Source: a bacterium
GTDB lineage: Bacteria > SZUA-182 > DTGQ01
Direction: 5' to 3'
Assembly: GCA_023512255.1 (NCBI GenBank)
Contig: JAILZY010000041.1
Span: 1-30,912 of the forward strand
Length of the DNA: 30,912 bases
The notes beneath the pieces are model-generated. The model was not told where the DNA came from. It saw only the letters and a program-made list of their open reading frames with translations, and made no database searches. The number at the start of each line of letters is the position of its first letter. Position 1 is the first letter of the stretch. The position numbers and the translations under genes are program-made. Below are positions 1-7,693 of this stretch, one piece after another.

Positions 1-23
1 CCATAAACCCTCAAAGGAGCTTA

Positions 24-70
24 GCTCTTATTAGGGTTATGTCTCTCAATGGTAGCTAATAAATAAGAGC
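24..70. other. Inverted repeat upstream of the phosphate genes
   Basis: GCTCTTATT at 24-32 is the exact reverse complement of AATAAGAGC at 62-70, giving a 9-bp stem with a 29-nt loop just ahead of the DUF47 gene. It could be a leader hairpin or the terminator of a gene lying before the window. No gene is recognisable in bases 1-113. Confidence 0.35.
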
Positions 71-113
71 GAAAATTATAACCACAAGTTAAAGAATAAG
101 GATATCTATACTG

Positions 114-761
114 ATGCCCCTATTTTTTTCCAAAAAACATTATCTTCTGGAAATGATCGATTTTTATCTGGCCAAAGCATCGGCCTGCATGGATACCTTC
201 CTGAGCGCCTTTTTGGCTTATTTGCAAGATGAAAATTGCGAGACCCTACAGCCATTTGTTGATCAGATCAACCAGACAGAAGCCGAGGCTGATGATCTTC
301 GCCGAAAGATAGAGCTTACCCTATATGAAAAGGCCCTGATACCAGAATCCCGCGGGGATATCCTAAGGATTCTTGAGTCCGTGGACAAGATTCCCAACAA
401 GGCTCAGTCAGTGATCCTACAGATTGATACCGAATACCTGCACATTCCTGCCTGCTTCAAGGAAGATTTTCAGCAACTAGCCAAAGTCAATTTTCAAACC
501 TTTGGCCAGGTGGCCGGGGCTGTCCGCTCACTCTTTGATAATCTCAAGGAGGTCAGAAAATTCACTGCCGAGATAGGGATTAAAGAAAGGGCCTCAGATG
601 CAATCGAGCGGCGGCTGATTCGAAAAATTTTTTCAAGCTCAGCTCCGATGGGGGAAAAGATTCTCCTAAAGGAGCTGGTTATCGAGATGGGAAATATTTC
701 GGACCGGGCTGAGGATGCAGCCGACCGATTGAATATCATTGCCGCCAAGAGACTTATATGA
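114..761 (+). CDS. DUF47 / PhoU-like phosphate transport regulator
   Basis: A 215-aa protein of the DUF47 family (TIGR00153-type), helical-bundle relatives of PhoU that accompany PiT phosphate permeases and are thought to modulate them from the cytoplasm. The protein is almost entirely predicted helix, with many acidic residues in the expected helices (for example EAEADDLRRKIE near residues 56-67) and a C-terminal helix ISDRAEDAADRLNIIAAKR typical of the family. There is no signal peptide or membrane segment. Length fits the family. An AAGGA site lies about 13 nt before the ATG, somewhat far. It is followed after 60 bp by the PiT gene on the same strand, so the two are probably one operon. 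Function is assigned from family and neighbour; the regulatory mechanism is inference. Confidence 0.88.
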   Translation: MPLFFSKKHYLLEMIDFYLAKASACMDTFLSAFLAYLQDENCETLQPFVDQINQTEAEADDLRRKIELTLYEKALIPESRGDILRILESVDKIPNKAQSVILQIDTEYLHIPACFKEDFQQLAKVNFQTFGQVAGAVRSLFDNLKEVRKFTAEIGIKERASDAIERRLIRKIFSSSAPMGEKILLKELVIEMGNISDRAEDAADRLNIIAAKRLI

Positions 762-821
762 CCAAAATAGACTTATACTTAACCGGCGCCAATCAATCCT
801 GGCAAGGCCTCACGAAATTCG

Positions 822-1751
822 ATGATTAAACTTGTAGCTGGAATTCTCTTAGGCTGGGCTCTTGGGGTAAATGATGCCGCCAAGACGGTCGGAGCCGCAG
901 TCTCAAGCCATATGATCTCCTATCGGGCTGCGGCCTTACTTTCCGCTGTCTGTATTCTCCTTGGAGCCTTAATAGGAGGCGAAGCAGGAATGAGGACTCT
1001 CGGCAGCTTAACGGGTCAAACGGGCAATAGTGCTTTTGTGGCCTGCCTGTCCGCAGCCATGACTGTAGGCATTTTAACCCTTTTGCACCTTCCAGTATCC
1101 GCCTCACAGGCTCTGGTAGGAGGAGTTTTGGGAATCGGTATGCTCTGCGGTCAGATGGATTGGGGAGTGCTGGGAAAGGTGCTAATCTGCTGGCTCCTGA
1201 CTCCAGTTGGCGGTCTGTTCATTGGGGGTATTGCTTACCTAATCCTGAGTCGGCTATTGTTTATAATGAATCTTCACTTTCTCAAATACGATCAGCTCAT
1301 GCGTTGGGCGCTTTTTCTGATCTGCGGCTATAGTGCCTACTCTCTTGGGGCTAATAATGTGGCCAATGCCACAGGATTATTCCTCAAGGCTGGCCTGCTG
1401 ACTCTCTCCCAAGCTACCCTGATCGGAGGGTTGAGCATCGCTCTTGGCTCTCTAACCTTCAGTCGAGGAGTGATGCACACTCTTTTTAGCCGGATAATCC
1501 TGATGGATTCTTTTTCCGCCCTGGTCCTGCTCCTGTCAGTGGCTTTGACTCTCCACATCTTTGCCCTGATTGGGGTGCCGGTTTCCATATCCCAGGCAGC
1601 TATCGGAGCTGTCCTTGGAATAGGCTTGATGAAAAACTTTAGGCTCCTTAGCCTAAGCAGCCTCTTCCAGATTGTGCTGGGTTGGCTGATGAGCCCTACC
1701 CTGGCCTTTATCTTTTCCATCATCCTGGCTAAAAGTTGCTGCCTGGGATGA
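822..1751 (+). CDS. PiT family inorganic phosphate permease
   Basis: A 309-aa integral membrane protein of the PiT (PF01384) family, which imports phosphate with H+ or Na+. The internal duplication typical of the family is visible. The first half carries GVNDAAKTVGAAVSS near residue 16 and LPVSASQALVGGVLGIG near 90. The second half carries GANNVANATG near 176 and VPVSISQAAIGAVLGIG near 252. About ten hydrophobic spans are apparent. The first repeat has NDAAKT where many homologues have NDxAN, a modest variation. No strong Shine-Dalgarno is seen; a weak purine stretch precedes the ATG. It follows the DUF47 gene and probably shares its transcript. Bacterial PiT proteins of 300-350 aa are common, so the length is normal. 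Confidence 0.92.
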   Translation: MIKLVAGILLGWALGVNDAAKTVGAAVSSHMISYRAAALLSAVCILLGALIGGEAGMRTLGSLTGQTGNSAFVACLSAAMTVGILTLLHLPVSASQALVGGVLGIGMLCGQMDWGVLGKVLICWLLTPVGGLFIGGIAYLILSRLLFIMNLHFLKYDQLMRWALFLICGYSAYSLGANNVANATGLFLKAGLLTLSQATLIGGLSIALGSLTFSRGVMHTLFSRIILMDSFSALVLLLSVALTLHIFALIGVPVSISQAAIGAVLGIGLMKNFRLLSLSSLFQIVLGWLMSPTLAFIFSIILAKSCCLG

Positions 1752-1984
1752 GATTGATGTGAGATATACTCGTTCAAGTTAGGTTTTGATTGGCATGAAT
1801 ATTGATAATCACGTCAATAAACATATTTTTATGGTAAACTGAACATAATATCGAAATAAACTATAAATTTTCGCCAAAATAGCTAATCAAAAATCATGCC
1901 TGGAAAAACCAAACTTGAAGCACTATAAGATTGATGTGAGATTGAGATAAGATTTATGTGAGATAAGGTGAGATAAGGAAAGAA

Positions 1985-3643
1985 TTAGCCGCGATGGAAA
2001 GGGATTAGCAAAGAGGGCTCTTCCTGGAATTGGAAAGTAGGGGCAGCAATAACACTGGCCATGAACCAAAACAGGAGGACATTGGGACAAATTCCACCCT
2101 CCCAGGCAGAAAAGACAAGCCAGGTGGATAGCCAGAATGACAGGGCTGGGTTTATGAATTTCCGATAGCTTCGAAGATAGTGATACAGACCGATGCTTTC
2201 TCTAGCCAGATCCTCTGCCTCCCAGGATGAGGCAGCAAGGAGAGCTACGGGCAAAAAGCAGCAGGAGTCAAAGGGAAAGGCCGGGGAGAATTCATTGAGA
2301 AAGGAGAGAACAATATTCTGAAAAGGGTGTCCACTGGCAGGAAAGAAAGCCGGATCAACTAGTGATTCCTCCTGTTTGGCCAAAGCATGGCTGAAGGCTT
2401 CGGCTAGCTCGGTGAAGCGCTCAACACACCCTTGAGGGTTTTGCCGCCCTTGCAGGCAAAGGAGTAAAGAGGCCAACCTGCGATCTCGCTCTGAAAGGAG
2501 GTAATTTCTTCTCTCCAAAATTCGGCTGATTGGCTGAATCTGCCGCAGCGACCAGGAGTTGTCAGCCAAAACCATCGTGAGCAGAGCATCCCAAGCCGGA
2601 TCTGACCTGGATAAGCAAAAGTGCTCGTTTTTCTTCAACCGGGCCACATCCCGTACGCAGGAGCAGATCTTTTCCTCTGAGCAGCCAGCCAGGGTCAGGG
2701 CCAGAGCCAAAGCCAAAGTCTCAGGTTTTTTTGCCAGCCCCAAGTTTTGCAGCAAATCAGCCGTCTTCAACATGCTGACTGCGGCTGATTCTGTGGCTTG
2801 ATTAAACTTTAGAATCATAGCCAGCCAAACAGAAAATTGCTCCCGCACTAACGATGCCTGCTGCTCATCGATCCATTCCCAGGCAAAGCTCCAGCCGATT
2901 ATGGAATCGAGTTTTGGCTTTTCCTGAAAAAATATGCTGACTATATCCTCCAGGCTATCTGAGGGGAGGGGAGAGAGAATCAAGGCTACCAACCAAAGGG
3001 AGGGAAAGGCTGAGGCAGAGTGGCCAAGAGAGAGCGAATAGAAAACCTCAATCACCTGCCTCATCCGGCTCAAAAGTTCCTCTGTCGAGGGGAACTTAGG
3101 CAGAACGATTTCCCAAACCCGCATCAGGCGCACTAGAGATCGGCTCGACGAAGATGATGAAGATGAGGGTTGAGAAGAAGCGGGATTAATCACATACTCT
3201 ATCCTAACCGGCTGATGGCAGCCAGGGCAGTGAAAATCATAGTGAAAGATTTTCTTCTCCTCCTTTTTCTTTGAGTCTCTCGATTCTAAATGTTCCTTCT
3301 CCCGAGGGGAGGCGCTACAGTCGAAAAGTGCTCGGTAGAACGATCCTATACCTGGTCCAGAAGTGGTGGAGCGGCGATTTTTGATCAGATCGGCAAGGGT
3401 TAAGGTAACTTCCTGCTTGCAGATCGCACATGTGTAGCGAGAAAATGATCGGCCCGCCTCATCTTGGTTCTCGATCGGCTCAAATTCCGTTCGGCTAAGC
3501 CGCTTTTGCGGTTGCAGGCTTACAATGTCCATACCTTTCTTGTCGGTACGGGGTATCAATAAATTCTGAAAAATTATTTCCCTAATTGTCCAGAAACTAT
3601 GTTTTTTGCATTTTTCCTCCGAGCCCTTGATTTTACTGGACAC
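1985..3643 (-). CDS. Unrecognised zinc-ribbon protein; start inside a miniature element
   Basis: A 552-aa protein I do not recognise. After a poorly conserved-looking N-terminus there is a putative zinc ribbon: TCAICKQEV near residue 70 and HCPGCHQPV near residue 139, two CxxC pairs about 68 residues apart. A Ser-rich low-complexity linker (about 158-168) follows, then a long helical Leu-rich middle and a hydrophobic C-terminus (about 490-535) that might span the membrane. The listed start is GTG at 3643. AGGAGG lies 9 nt upstream, and both the GTG and this ribosome site lie inside a 125-bp miniature element (3641-3765). An ATG at 3532 (MDIVSLQPQ) is an alternative and leaves the CxxC pairs intact, but its AAAGG is only 1-2 nt from the ATG. 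No neighbour suggests a function. The gene stands alone between two plus-strand groups. Confidence 0.7.
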   Translation of the reverse strand: MSSKIKGSEEKCKKHSFWTIREIIFQNLLIPRTDKKGMDIVSLQPQKRLSRTEFEPIENQDEAGRSFSRYTCAICKQEVTLTLADLIKNRRSTTSGPGIGSFYRALFDCSASPREKEHLESRDSKKKEEKKIFHYDFHCPGCHQPVRIEYVINPASSQPSSSSSSSSRSLVRLMRVWEIVLPKFPSTEELLSRMRQVIEVFYSLSLGHSASAFPSLWLVALILSPLPSDSLEDIVSIFFQEKPKLDSIIGWSFAWEWIDEQQASLVREQFSVWLAMILKFNQATESAAVSMLKTADLLQNLGLAKKPETLALALALTLAGCSEEKICSCVRDVARLKKNEHFCLSRSDPAWDALLTMVLADNSWSLRQIQPISRILERRNYLLSERDRRLASLLLCLQGRQNPQGCVERFTELAEAFSHALAKQEESLVDPAFFPASGHPFQNIVLSFLNEFSPAFPFDSCCFLPVALLAASSWEAEDLARESIGLYHYLRSYRKFINPALSFWLSTWLVFSAWEGGICPNVLLFWFMASVIAAPTFQFQEEPSLLIPFHRG

Positions 3644-3765
3644 TCATGGCTACCTCCTCATGAGGAGCCGGAATCCGAGGAATTTTTACCCCTCGATTCC
3701 CGCTTTTGGCGAGAAGTGACGGAATGGTGATTTAGCTGACTTTTCACTGAAAATGGCCGTGAGCG
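3641..3765 (-). mobile_element. Miniature inverted-repeat element, family 1, copy A
   Basis: This 125-bp element has imperfect terminal inverted repeats: CACTCATGGC at 3641-3650 and GCCGTGAGCG at 3756-3765 (consensus CGCTCATGGC). It is flanked by TTACTGGA (3633-3640) and TTACCGGA (3766-3773), an 8-bp target duplication with one difference. Its whole length matches, in the opposite orientation, the copy at 8417-8540. Inside are two further stems, around CTCCTCATGAGGAG and GAATCCGAGG/CCTCGATTC. It has no transposase and must have been moved in trans. Its left end supplies the start region of the minus-strand gene. Confidence 0.85.
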
Positions 3766-3969
3766 TTACCGGATTTGCTATTAGAGGTGATTTTCAGGGA
3801 TTTCAAGGTGTTAAGAAATTTCTGCAAACATGAAGCAAAAAGTGAGTATGTGAAAAAAATATTGTCAAGTAGCCAATTTCAGCTTGACAAAGAAACCTTT
3901 TTCAAGGATATTTTCGGTGTGGTTTTTGAAGAATTCAAAAGCCCTGTCCTATCCTATACTCAAGAGTAA

Positions 3970-4019
3970 AGAAAGAGATGATGCCTAAAAGAAAAAACTA
4001 TGCTTAAAAGAAAAAAACT
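3970..4019 (+). repeat. Tandem duplication around a start codon
   Basis: The phrase ATGCYTAAAAGAAAAAA occurs twice in tandem (about 3981 and 4000), the second copy being the proposed start of the next gene. The first copy reads into a stop after 8 codons. The duplication makes the start of the 4000 gene uncertain. Confidence 0.5.
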
Positions 4020-4704
4020 ACCCAAACTAAGCAAGCAATATTTTCTGTGGCCAAAAGAGCTGATTTTTCAAGCTGCTGCCAGAATGAGCAGAGGGCTCCT
4101 CATCCTGGCTATCCTCCCCATCTGCCTGGGTGGCAGTGGCGGCGCAGGAGGCTGCCTTTGCCAGCCTGCGCCACCGCGGCAGGCTGGCAGCGGCTATTTA
4201 GGCAAAGCTAAAACAGCTATCCTTGCCGTACAATTAGCCCAATTTCCATCTGACTGGAAGATATATACCAATGACCACTACGGCTATCAGATTCACTATC
4301 CAGGCACCTGGCATGTGCATGAGGAAAATCAAAACACCCCAGGCATCCCCATCCGGCACATTCTCCAGCATACTGACTTTAGTCCGGCCAAAGATTACGA
4401 TCAGCCACAGAGCCGCTCCTTTTTCTGCAGCCTCATCGTCTGGGACAATCCCCGCAAGCTAGCCATCAGAGACTGGCTGATGAGAGAAAACCCTAATCAT
4501 CCGGCACTTCTTGCCGGCAGAGCCATAACCATAGCCAACCAGCAGGCCATCTGGCATGAGCCCTCGGGCAATGCCTCTTATGTCAATGTCTGGCTGACCA
4601 ATGGGAGCTTTACCTATCAGCTCTTCTCCTGTGAGCCATCCGGGGAGCAAAAATATAGGGATATTTTTGATCTTATGCTCAAGAGTCTACGATTTAAGCC
4701 ATAA
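4000..4704 (+). CDS. Exported PsbP-like domain protein
   Basis: A 234-aa protein. Residues about 85-232 resemble the PsbP/DUF1795-type fold, beginning with the recognisable phrase YGYQIHYPGTWHV near residue 92 and closing with an amphipathic helix (FDLMLKSLRF). Proteins of this type are usually exported and bind other proteins or membranes; no substrate can be named. The N-terminus has basic residues, then a hydrophobic run (LLILAILPICLGG, about 33-45) that would act as a signal or anchor, followed by a Gly-rich stretch and a Cys (GGCLC) that does not match a good lipobox. An internal ATG at 4084 (MSRGLLILAIL) would give a more conventional signal peptide and is a credible alternative start. 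The 3' end lies just before the SpoIID-domain gene, so the two are probably co-transcribed. Confidence 0.6.
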   Translation: MLKRKKLPKLSKQYFLWPKELIFQAAARMSRGLLILAILPICLGGSGGAGGCLCQPAPPRQAGSGYLGKAKTAILAVQLAQFPSDWKIYTNDHYGYQIHYPGTWHVHEENQNTPGIPIRHILQHTDFSPAKDYDQPQSRSFFCSLIVWDNPRKLAIRDWLMRENPNHPALLAGRAITIANQQAIWHEPSGNASYVNVWLTNGSFTYQLFSCEPSGEQKYRDIFDLMLKSLRFKP

Positions 4705-4729
4705 AAAGGTGAAAAAGAGACCACTCTCT

Positions 4730-6205
4730 ATGGAGATTTCGGGTGATTCTCAAAGAGTATCGACCTTGCCGCTCAAGCTGGCAGTCAAGCCGCTTAGAGT
4801 AGGCCCGTGTTGCCTTTTGTGGTCTGATCTTAAGCCCTCTTTGATCACCGCTACCCTAACCATTTCAATCATCATCTCAATCGTCATCCTGCCGCCTATC
4901 TTATCTAGCCAACTAATAGGCAGCTTCATCGCCCTAGCCTCTGAATCCAGCTTTCAGGGCAGGGTAGTTGACCTGTGCTCACAGGAGCCGATTGCCGCGG
5001 CGGTAGTGAGTATCAAATCTCTTGGCTGCTCAACCGTTACCGATTCTGAAGGAAGATATCGACTGAGTGCTCCGCCAAACACTCACCCTGGTGGAAGCAG
5101 ATATTATGAGGTCAGCGTTCAGGCCACAGGCTATACCGAGATGTCAGAGACATTTCAGCGAGTCTTTGAGGGTAAGCTGACTCGGCTTGACTTTGAGATG
5201 GTGCTCAAAAATCCTACTCCCTGGCAGCGAAAAATTATCGATTCAAAGCTTATGCTCGGCGGACAACAATCGGGGGCGCGGGTTGAAAAGCTAGATGCCT
5301 GGTCAAGGCTGCATGGATTTGTCCTGCCCACCAGAGATAGAGCTTCCCTTCCGGCTACGATCAGGGTTCTGATGCCGGATGGTCGGGTCGAGATCATGGA
5401 TCTAGAGGAATATCTAAAAGGGGTTCTCCCCAGGGAGATGGCCACAGGATGGCCGGAAGAGGCCCTGAAGGCTCAGGCTGTAGCTGCCCGCTGCTATGCA
5501 GTCACACAGATTCGCCATGCCGCTCAGGGAGCGGATGTCTGCACTACGACCCACTGCCAATCCTGGTCATCAAGGCATTATGCTGATACGGATCAGGCAG
5601 TGATTGATACCCGCCGAGTGGTCGCGACCTATGCCAGGAGCATTATTGAAGCCTACTACTTTGCTCACTGTGATGGGCACACTCGCAATGTTGAGGATGT
5701 GTGGATTAGCTTTTTGCCTTATTGCCGCAGCGTCTGGTGCGGCTGCGGCTATTCTTTCCTCTACGGTCATGGGGTTGGCATGTGTCAGCGAGGCGCTCAG
5801 GCTATGGCCAGTCAGGGTATTGATTACCGAAGGATTCTCACCTATTACTATCAGGGAGTTACGGTTGAGGAACTTCCACCTGAGACGGCCTCAAACAGAT
5901 TCAGTGCCGGTGAGTGCGTAGAGGTCATGTCTGATTACGGTCTTGAGTTGCGGACCGGGCCCGGAGAAGAATATCGTCTGATAACCACCCTGCTTTCAGG
6001 GAGCAAGGGAGAAGTGCTGGACCAGACTAATAACGGACAGGCCAGCGGTGGATCTTACTGGTGGTATCTTAAGTTTGGGAACAGCACCGGCTGGGGCAAA
6101 GAAAGCGGGTTGAAGCCTTGCGAGTCGCCTTCTTTCGGTATCACTGTTGGCGAAGAAGGCAAGTGGCAGCTTGGCTGCTTCATCCAGACCCTAAGGTCAA
6201 GATAG
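4730..6205 (+). CDS. SpoIID/LytB-domain protein with N-terminal regulatory-like and C-terminal SH3-like domains
   Basis: A 491-aa exported protein. Residues about 38-57 form a membrane or signal segment. Residues about 75-157 look like a carboxypeptidase-regulatory/CNA-B-type beta sandwich (FQGRVVDLCSQEP and VTDSEGRYRLS). Residues about 209-380 are a SpoIID/LytB domain, with MDLEEYLKGVLPREM, EALKAQAVAARCYA and the closing GHGVGMCQRGAQAMA. Residues about 391-462 are SH3-like (LELRTGPGEEYRLITTL). SpoIID proteins are lytic transglycosylases acting on denuded glycan strands; family members outside spore formers are often envelope proteins. The frame is open back to 4601, but that would overlap the preceding gene by about 100 bp, so ATG 4730 is preferred despite a distant AAAGGTGA site. 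The catalytic role is family-based, and the exact glycan target is unknown. Confidence 0.85.
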   Translation: MEISGDSQRVSTLPLKLAVKPLRVGPCCLLWSDLKPSLITATLTISIIISIVILPPILSSQLIGSFIALASESSFQGRVVDLCSQEPIAAAVVSIKSLGCSTVTDSEGRYRLSAPPNTHPGGSRYYEVSVQATGYTEMSETFQRVFEGKLTRLDFEMVLKNPTPWQRKIIDSKLMLGGQQSGARVEKLDAWSRLHGFVLPTRDRASLPATIRVLMPDGRVEIMDLEEYLKGVLPREMATGWPEEALKAQAVAARCYAVTQIRHAAQGADVCTTTHCQSWSSRHYADTDQAVIDTRRVVATYARSIIEAYYFAHCDGHTRNVEDVWISFLPYCRSVWCGCGYSFLYGHGVGMCQRGAQAMASQGIDYRRILTYYYQGVTVEELPPETASNRFSAGECVEVMSDYGLELRTGPGEEYRLITTLLSGSKGEVLDQTNNGQASGGSYWWYLKFGNSTGWGKESGLKPCESPSFGITVGEEGKWQLGCFIQTLRSR

Positions 6206-6234
6206 CTCATTAGGCCACATTTTTTCCAGCCTAA

Positions 6235-6349
6235 GTGGTCTTTTCGCTAACAAAGTGCACAAGCTGGGCGGGCATAAGGTCCGCACCTACAATTGATAGC
6301 GTAATTGATCCGCCGCGCACTTGTGTTACGCACTTAGCGAGGAAACCAC
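6235..6349 (-). mobile_element. Miniature inverted-repeat element, family 2, copy 1
   Basis: A 115-bp element from GTGGTCTTTTCGCTAAC to TTAGCGAGGAAACCAC. It is flanked by TAA on the left (6232-6234) and CAA on the right (6350-6352). Its reverse complement matches the copies at 21663-21780 and 26191-26326 along the whole length, including GGCGGATCAATTACGC. No coding capacity. Confidence 0.8.
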
Positions 6350-6352
6350 CAA

Positions 6353-6469
6353 GTGGTCTTTTCGCTAACAAAGTGCACAAGCTGGGCGGACCTTTGGGCC
6401 GCCCCTAGACGTAGGTGTGGGTTTTAAACCCAACCTTACCTTGTGTTACGCACTTGGCGAGGAAACCAC
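6353..6469 (-). mobile_element. Miniature inverted-repeat element, family 2, copy 2 (variant interior)
   Basis: A 117-bp element directly abutting copy 1 in the same orientation, with the same two ends and a perfect flanking CAA/CAA (6350-6352, 6470-6472). Its interior differs from the other copies: it holds two hairpin-forming stretches, GGGCGGACCTTTGGGCCGCCC-like and GTGGGTTTTAAACCCAAC. It lies between the SpoIID-domain gene and the Cys-rich gene. Confidence 0.8.
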
Positions 6470-6588
6470 CAAGTTTACCATCCTGCCATATTTTAATTAT
6501 TCTTACCGATTATAATTTAAGTTAATACTTTTTTTACAGATTATAAGCCTGATTGATAGGCAATAACAACTAAGAAGGAGAATTAATT

Positions 6589-7113
6589 ATGAAGGATAGT
6601 AAAACGTGGATGATTGCTGGCTGGATACTTCTGGTCGTGATCGGTGTTTTCCTGGGAGTCAACACCCTGACCCCAGTAAAGGCCGCTAATGGCACAGATG
6701 GCTATCCTCAGCAGATTGAGAAGATGATTGATGCTCATCCTTACCGACAGACAGTGGAACCATACAAGGATGAGCTGATCGTGGCCATTCATGAAACGTG
6801 CAAATGCAGCCGGACCTGTGTTACCTGTGCTGATGCCTGTGTTGGAGAAAAGGATCCGACGCTCACGGTCTGCATTCGGCTGAGTACAGATTGTGCAGAT
6901 GTCTGTAACACAACCACAAGGCTACTCTCCCGGCTGACCGAAACTCCGATGGAGGTCATGCGCAGCCAGCTCCAGACCTGCATAGTGGCCTGCCAGAGTT
7001 GTGGTCAGGAATGCCAGAAACATGCTGAAAAACACGGCTATTGCCGCATATGTGCCGATAGCTGTCTGCGGTGCGCACAGGCCTGCAGTGAGCTTTTGGC
7101 CGCGATGCGATGA
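6589..7113 (+). CDS. Exported Cys-rich four-helix-bundle copper-storage-like protein (Csp/DUF326-type)
   Basis: A 174-aa protein with a clear signal peptide or anchor (hydrophobic residues about 8-27, likely cleavage after VKA at 32). The mature part contains 17 cysteines at helical spacing: C71, C73, C77, C80, C84, C95, C102, C106, C131, C135, C138, C142, C152, C155, C159, C162 and C166. Repeated CxxC and CxxxC spacing along predicted helices is the hallmark of the Csp/DUF326 bundle, which binds many Cu(I) ions inside a four-helix core. Bacterial Csp1 proteins are exported by Tat; here no twin-arginine is present, so Sec export is likelier. The start is firm: AAGGAG lies 8 nt before the ATG. 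A strong hairpin follows at 7195. Copper binding is inferred from the family; no copper regulator or pump is adjacent, although a P-type ATPase lies at 19014. Confidence 0.82.
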   Translation: MKDSKTWMIAGWILLVVIGVFLGVNTLTPVKAANGTDGYPQQIEKMIDAHPYRQTVEPYKDELIVAIHETCKCSRTCVTCADACVGEKDPTLTVCIRLSTDCADVCNTTTRLLSRLTETPMEVMRSQLQTCIVACQSCGQECQKHAEKHGYCRICADSCLRCAQACSELLAAMR

Positions 7114-7194
7114 TTTTATGCAATGATTTAACGCAATGTAATGATTCAATTAATCAATCAATAAATGATGCAATAATGATTAAGCTCCCTTTGT

Positions 7195-7222
7195 GAGGCC
7201 CGCAACCCAGTTTGCGGGCCTC
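7195..7222 (+). terminator. Strong hairpin terminator after the copper-storage-like gene
   Basis: GAGGCCCGCAA pairs with TTGCGGGCCTC around a short loop, an 11-bp GC-rich stem 80 bp after the stop of the 6589 gene. The T-run behind it is short (CTCTTAC). Confidence 0.75.
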
Positions 7223-7336
7223 TTACAAATTCCGATAAGCAAAATTAACTACAAGTAAAACTCATTACCGAACACATTTTTTAAGAATAGGGCTAGCTGC
7301 AACGCTGGTCAGTAAAAAGTGTCCAGTAGGCGAATT

Positions 7337-7556
7337 CCCTACCCCCTGTTTCCAGATAGGGGGCCTTTTAAGGTGCCCTTGCCCTTTGGGTGGCTATCGA
7401 AGGCTTTGCGTCTTGTAGCTATTAGAGAAGGCTTTATGTTTCCTCCCCTACCCCCCTTGTCTCCAGATAGGGGGCCTTTGTAAGTGGCCCTTGTCCTTTG
7501 AGGTGGCTATCGAAAGTTTTGCGTCTTGTTAGCTATAGAGAAGAGCTTTATGTTCC
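7337..7556. repeat. Two tandem copies of a ~109-bp unit containing terminator-like hairpins
   Basis: Copies at about 7337-7445 and 7446-7556 share, in order, CCCCCT...CCAGATAGGGGGCCTTT, a GGTGGCTATCGA block, TTTGCGTCTTGT, an AGCTAT block and GCTTTATGTT. Each begins with a CCCCCT/AGGGGG stem followed by T residues in plus direction, so each copy looks like a terminator plus spacer. The copies have diverged by substitutions and small indels. No ORF is present. Confidence 0.8.
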
Positions 7557-7566
7557 CTCCCTCTTC

Positions 7567-7693
7567 TGGTCAGGTAAGGGAAGCCCTTGCCTAAGCCAGG
7601 CAAACAACATAAGCAAGGCAAACGATCAGATATCTGGCCCTTATGTTGGTCAGGTAAGGGGCACAAGATGATCAGGTAAGGGGCACAAGATCG
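7567..7693. repeat. Short direct repeats overlapping the 3' end of the flavoredoxin-like gene
   Basis: The phrase GGTCAGGTAAGGG or ATCAGGTAAGGGGCACAAGAT occurs at about 7568, 7648 and 7671. The last copy contains the stop codon and encodes the final residues (LVPLT) of the minus-strand flavoredoxin-like gene, so the repeat has grown from, or into, the coding end. AAGCCCTTGCCTAAGCCAGGCAA and the following AAGCAAGGCAAACG add further small inverted repeats. Confidence 0.6.

Noticed and set aside
3775-3969. Plus-strand 64-aa ORF after miniature element copy A
   Set aside because: It starts with TTG, has no ribosome site and no recognisable feature; kept only as a weak possibility.
7402-7413. Possible c-di-GMP-I (GEMM) riboswitch on the minus strand, from GACGCAAAGCC
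   Set aside because: The flanking stems, the upstream CAAACC-type strand and the tetraloop receptor are missing, and the second repeat unit does not keep the motif.
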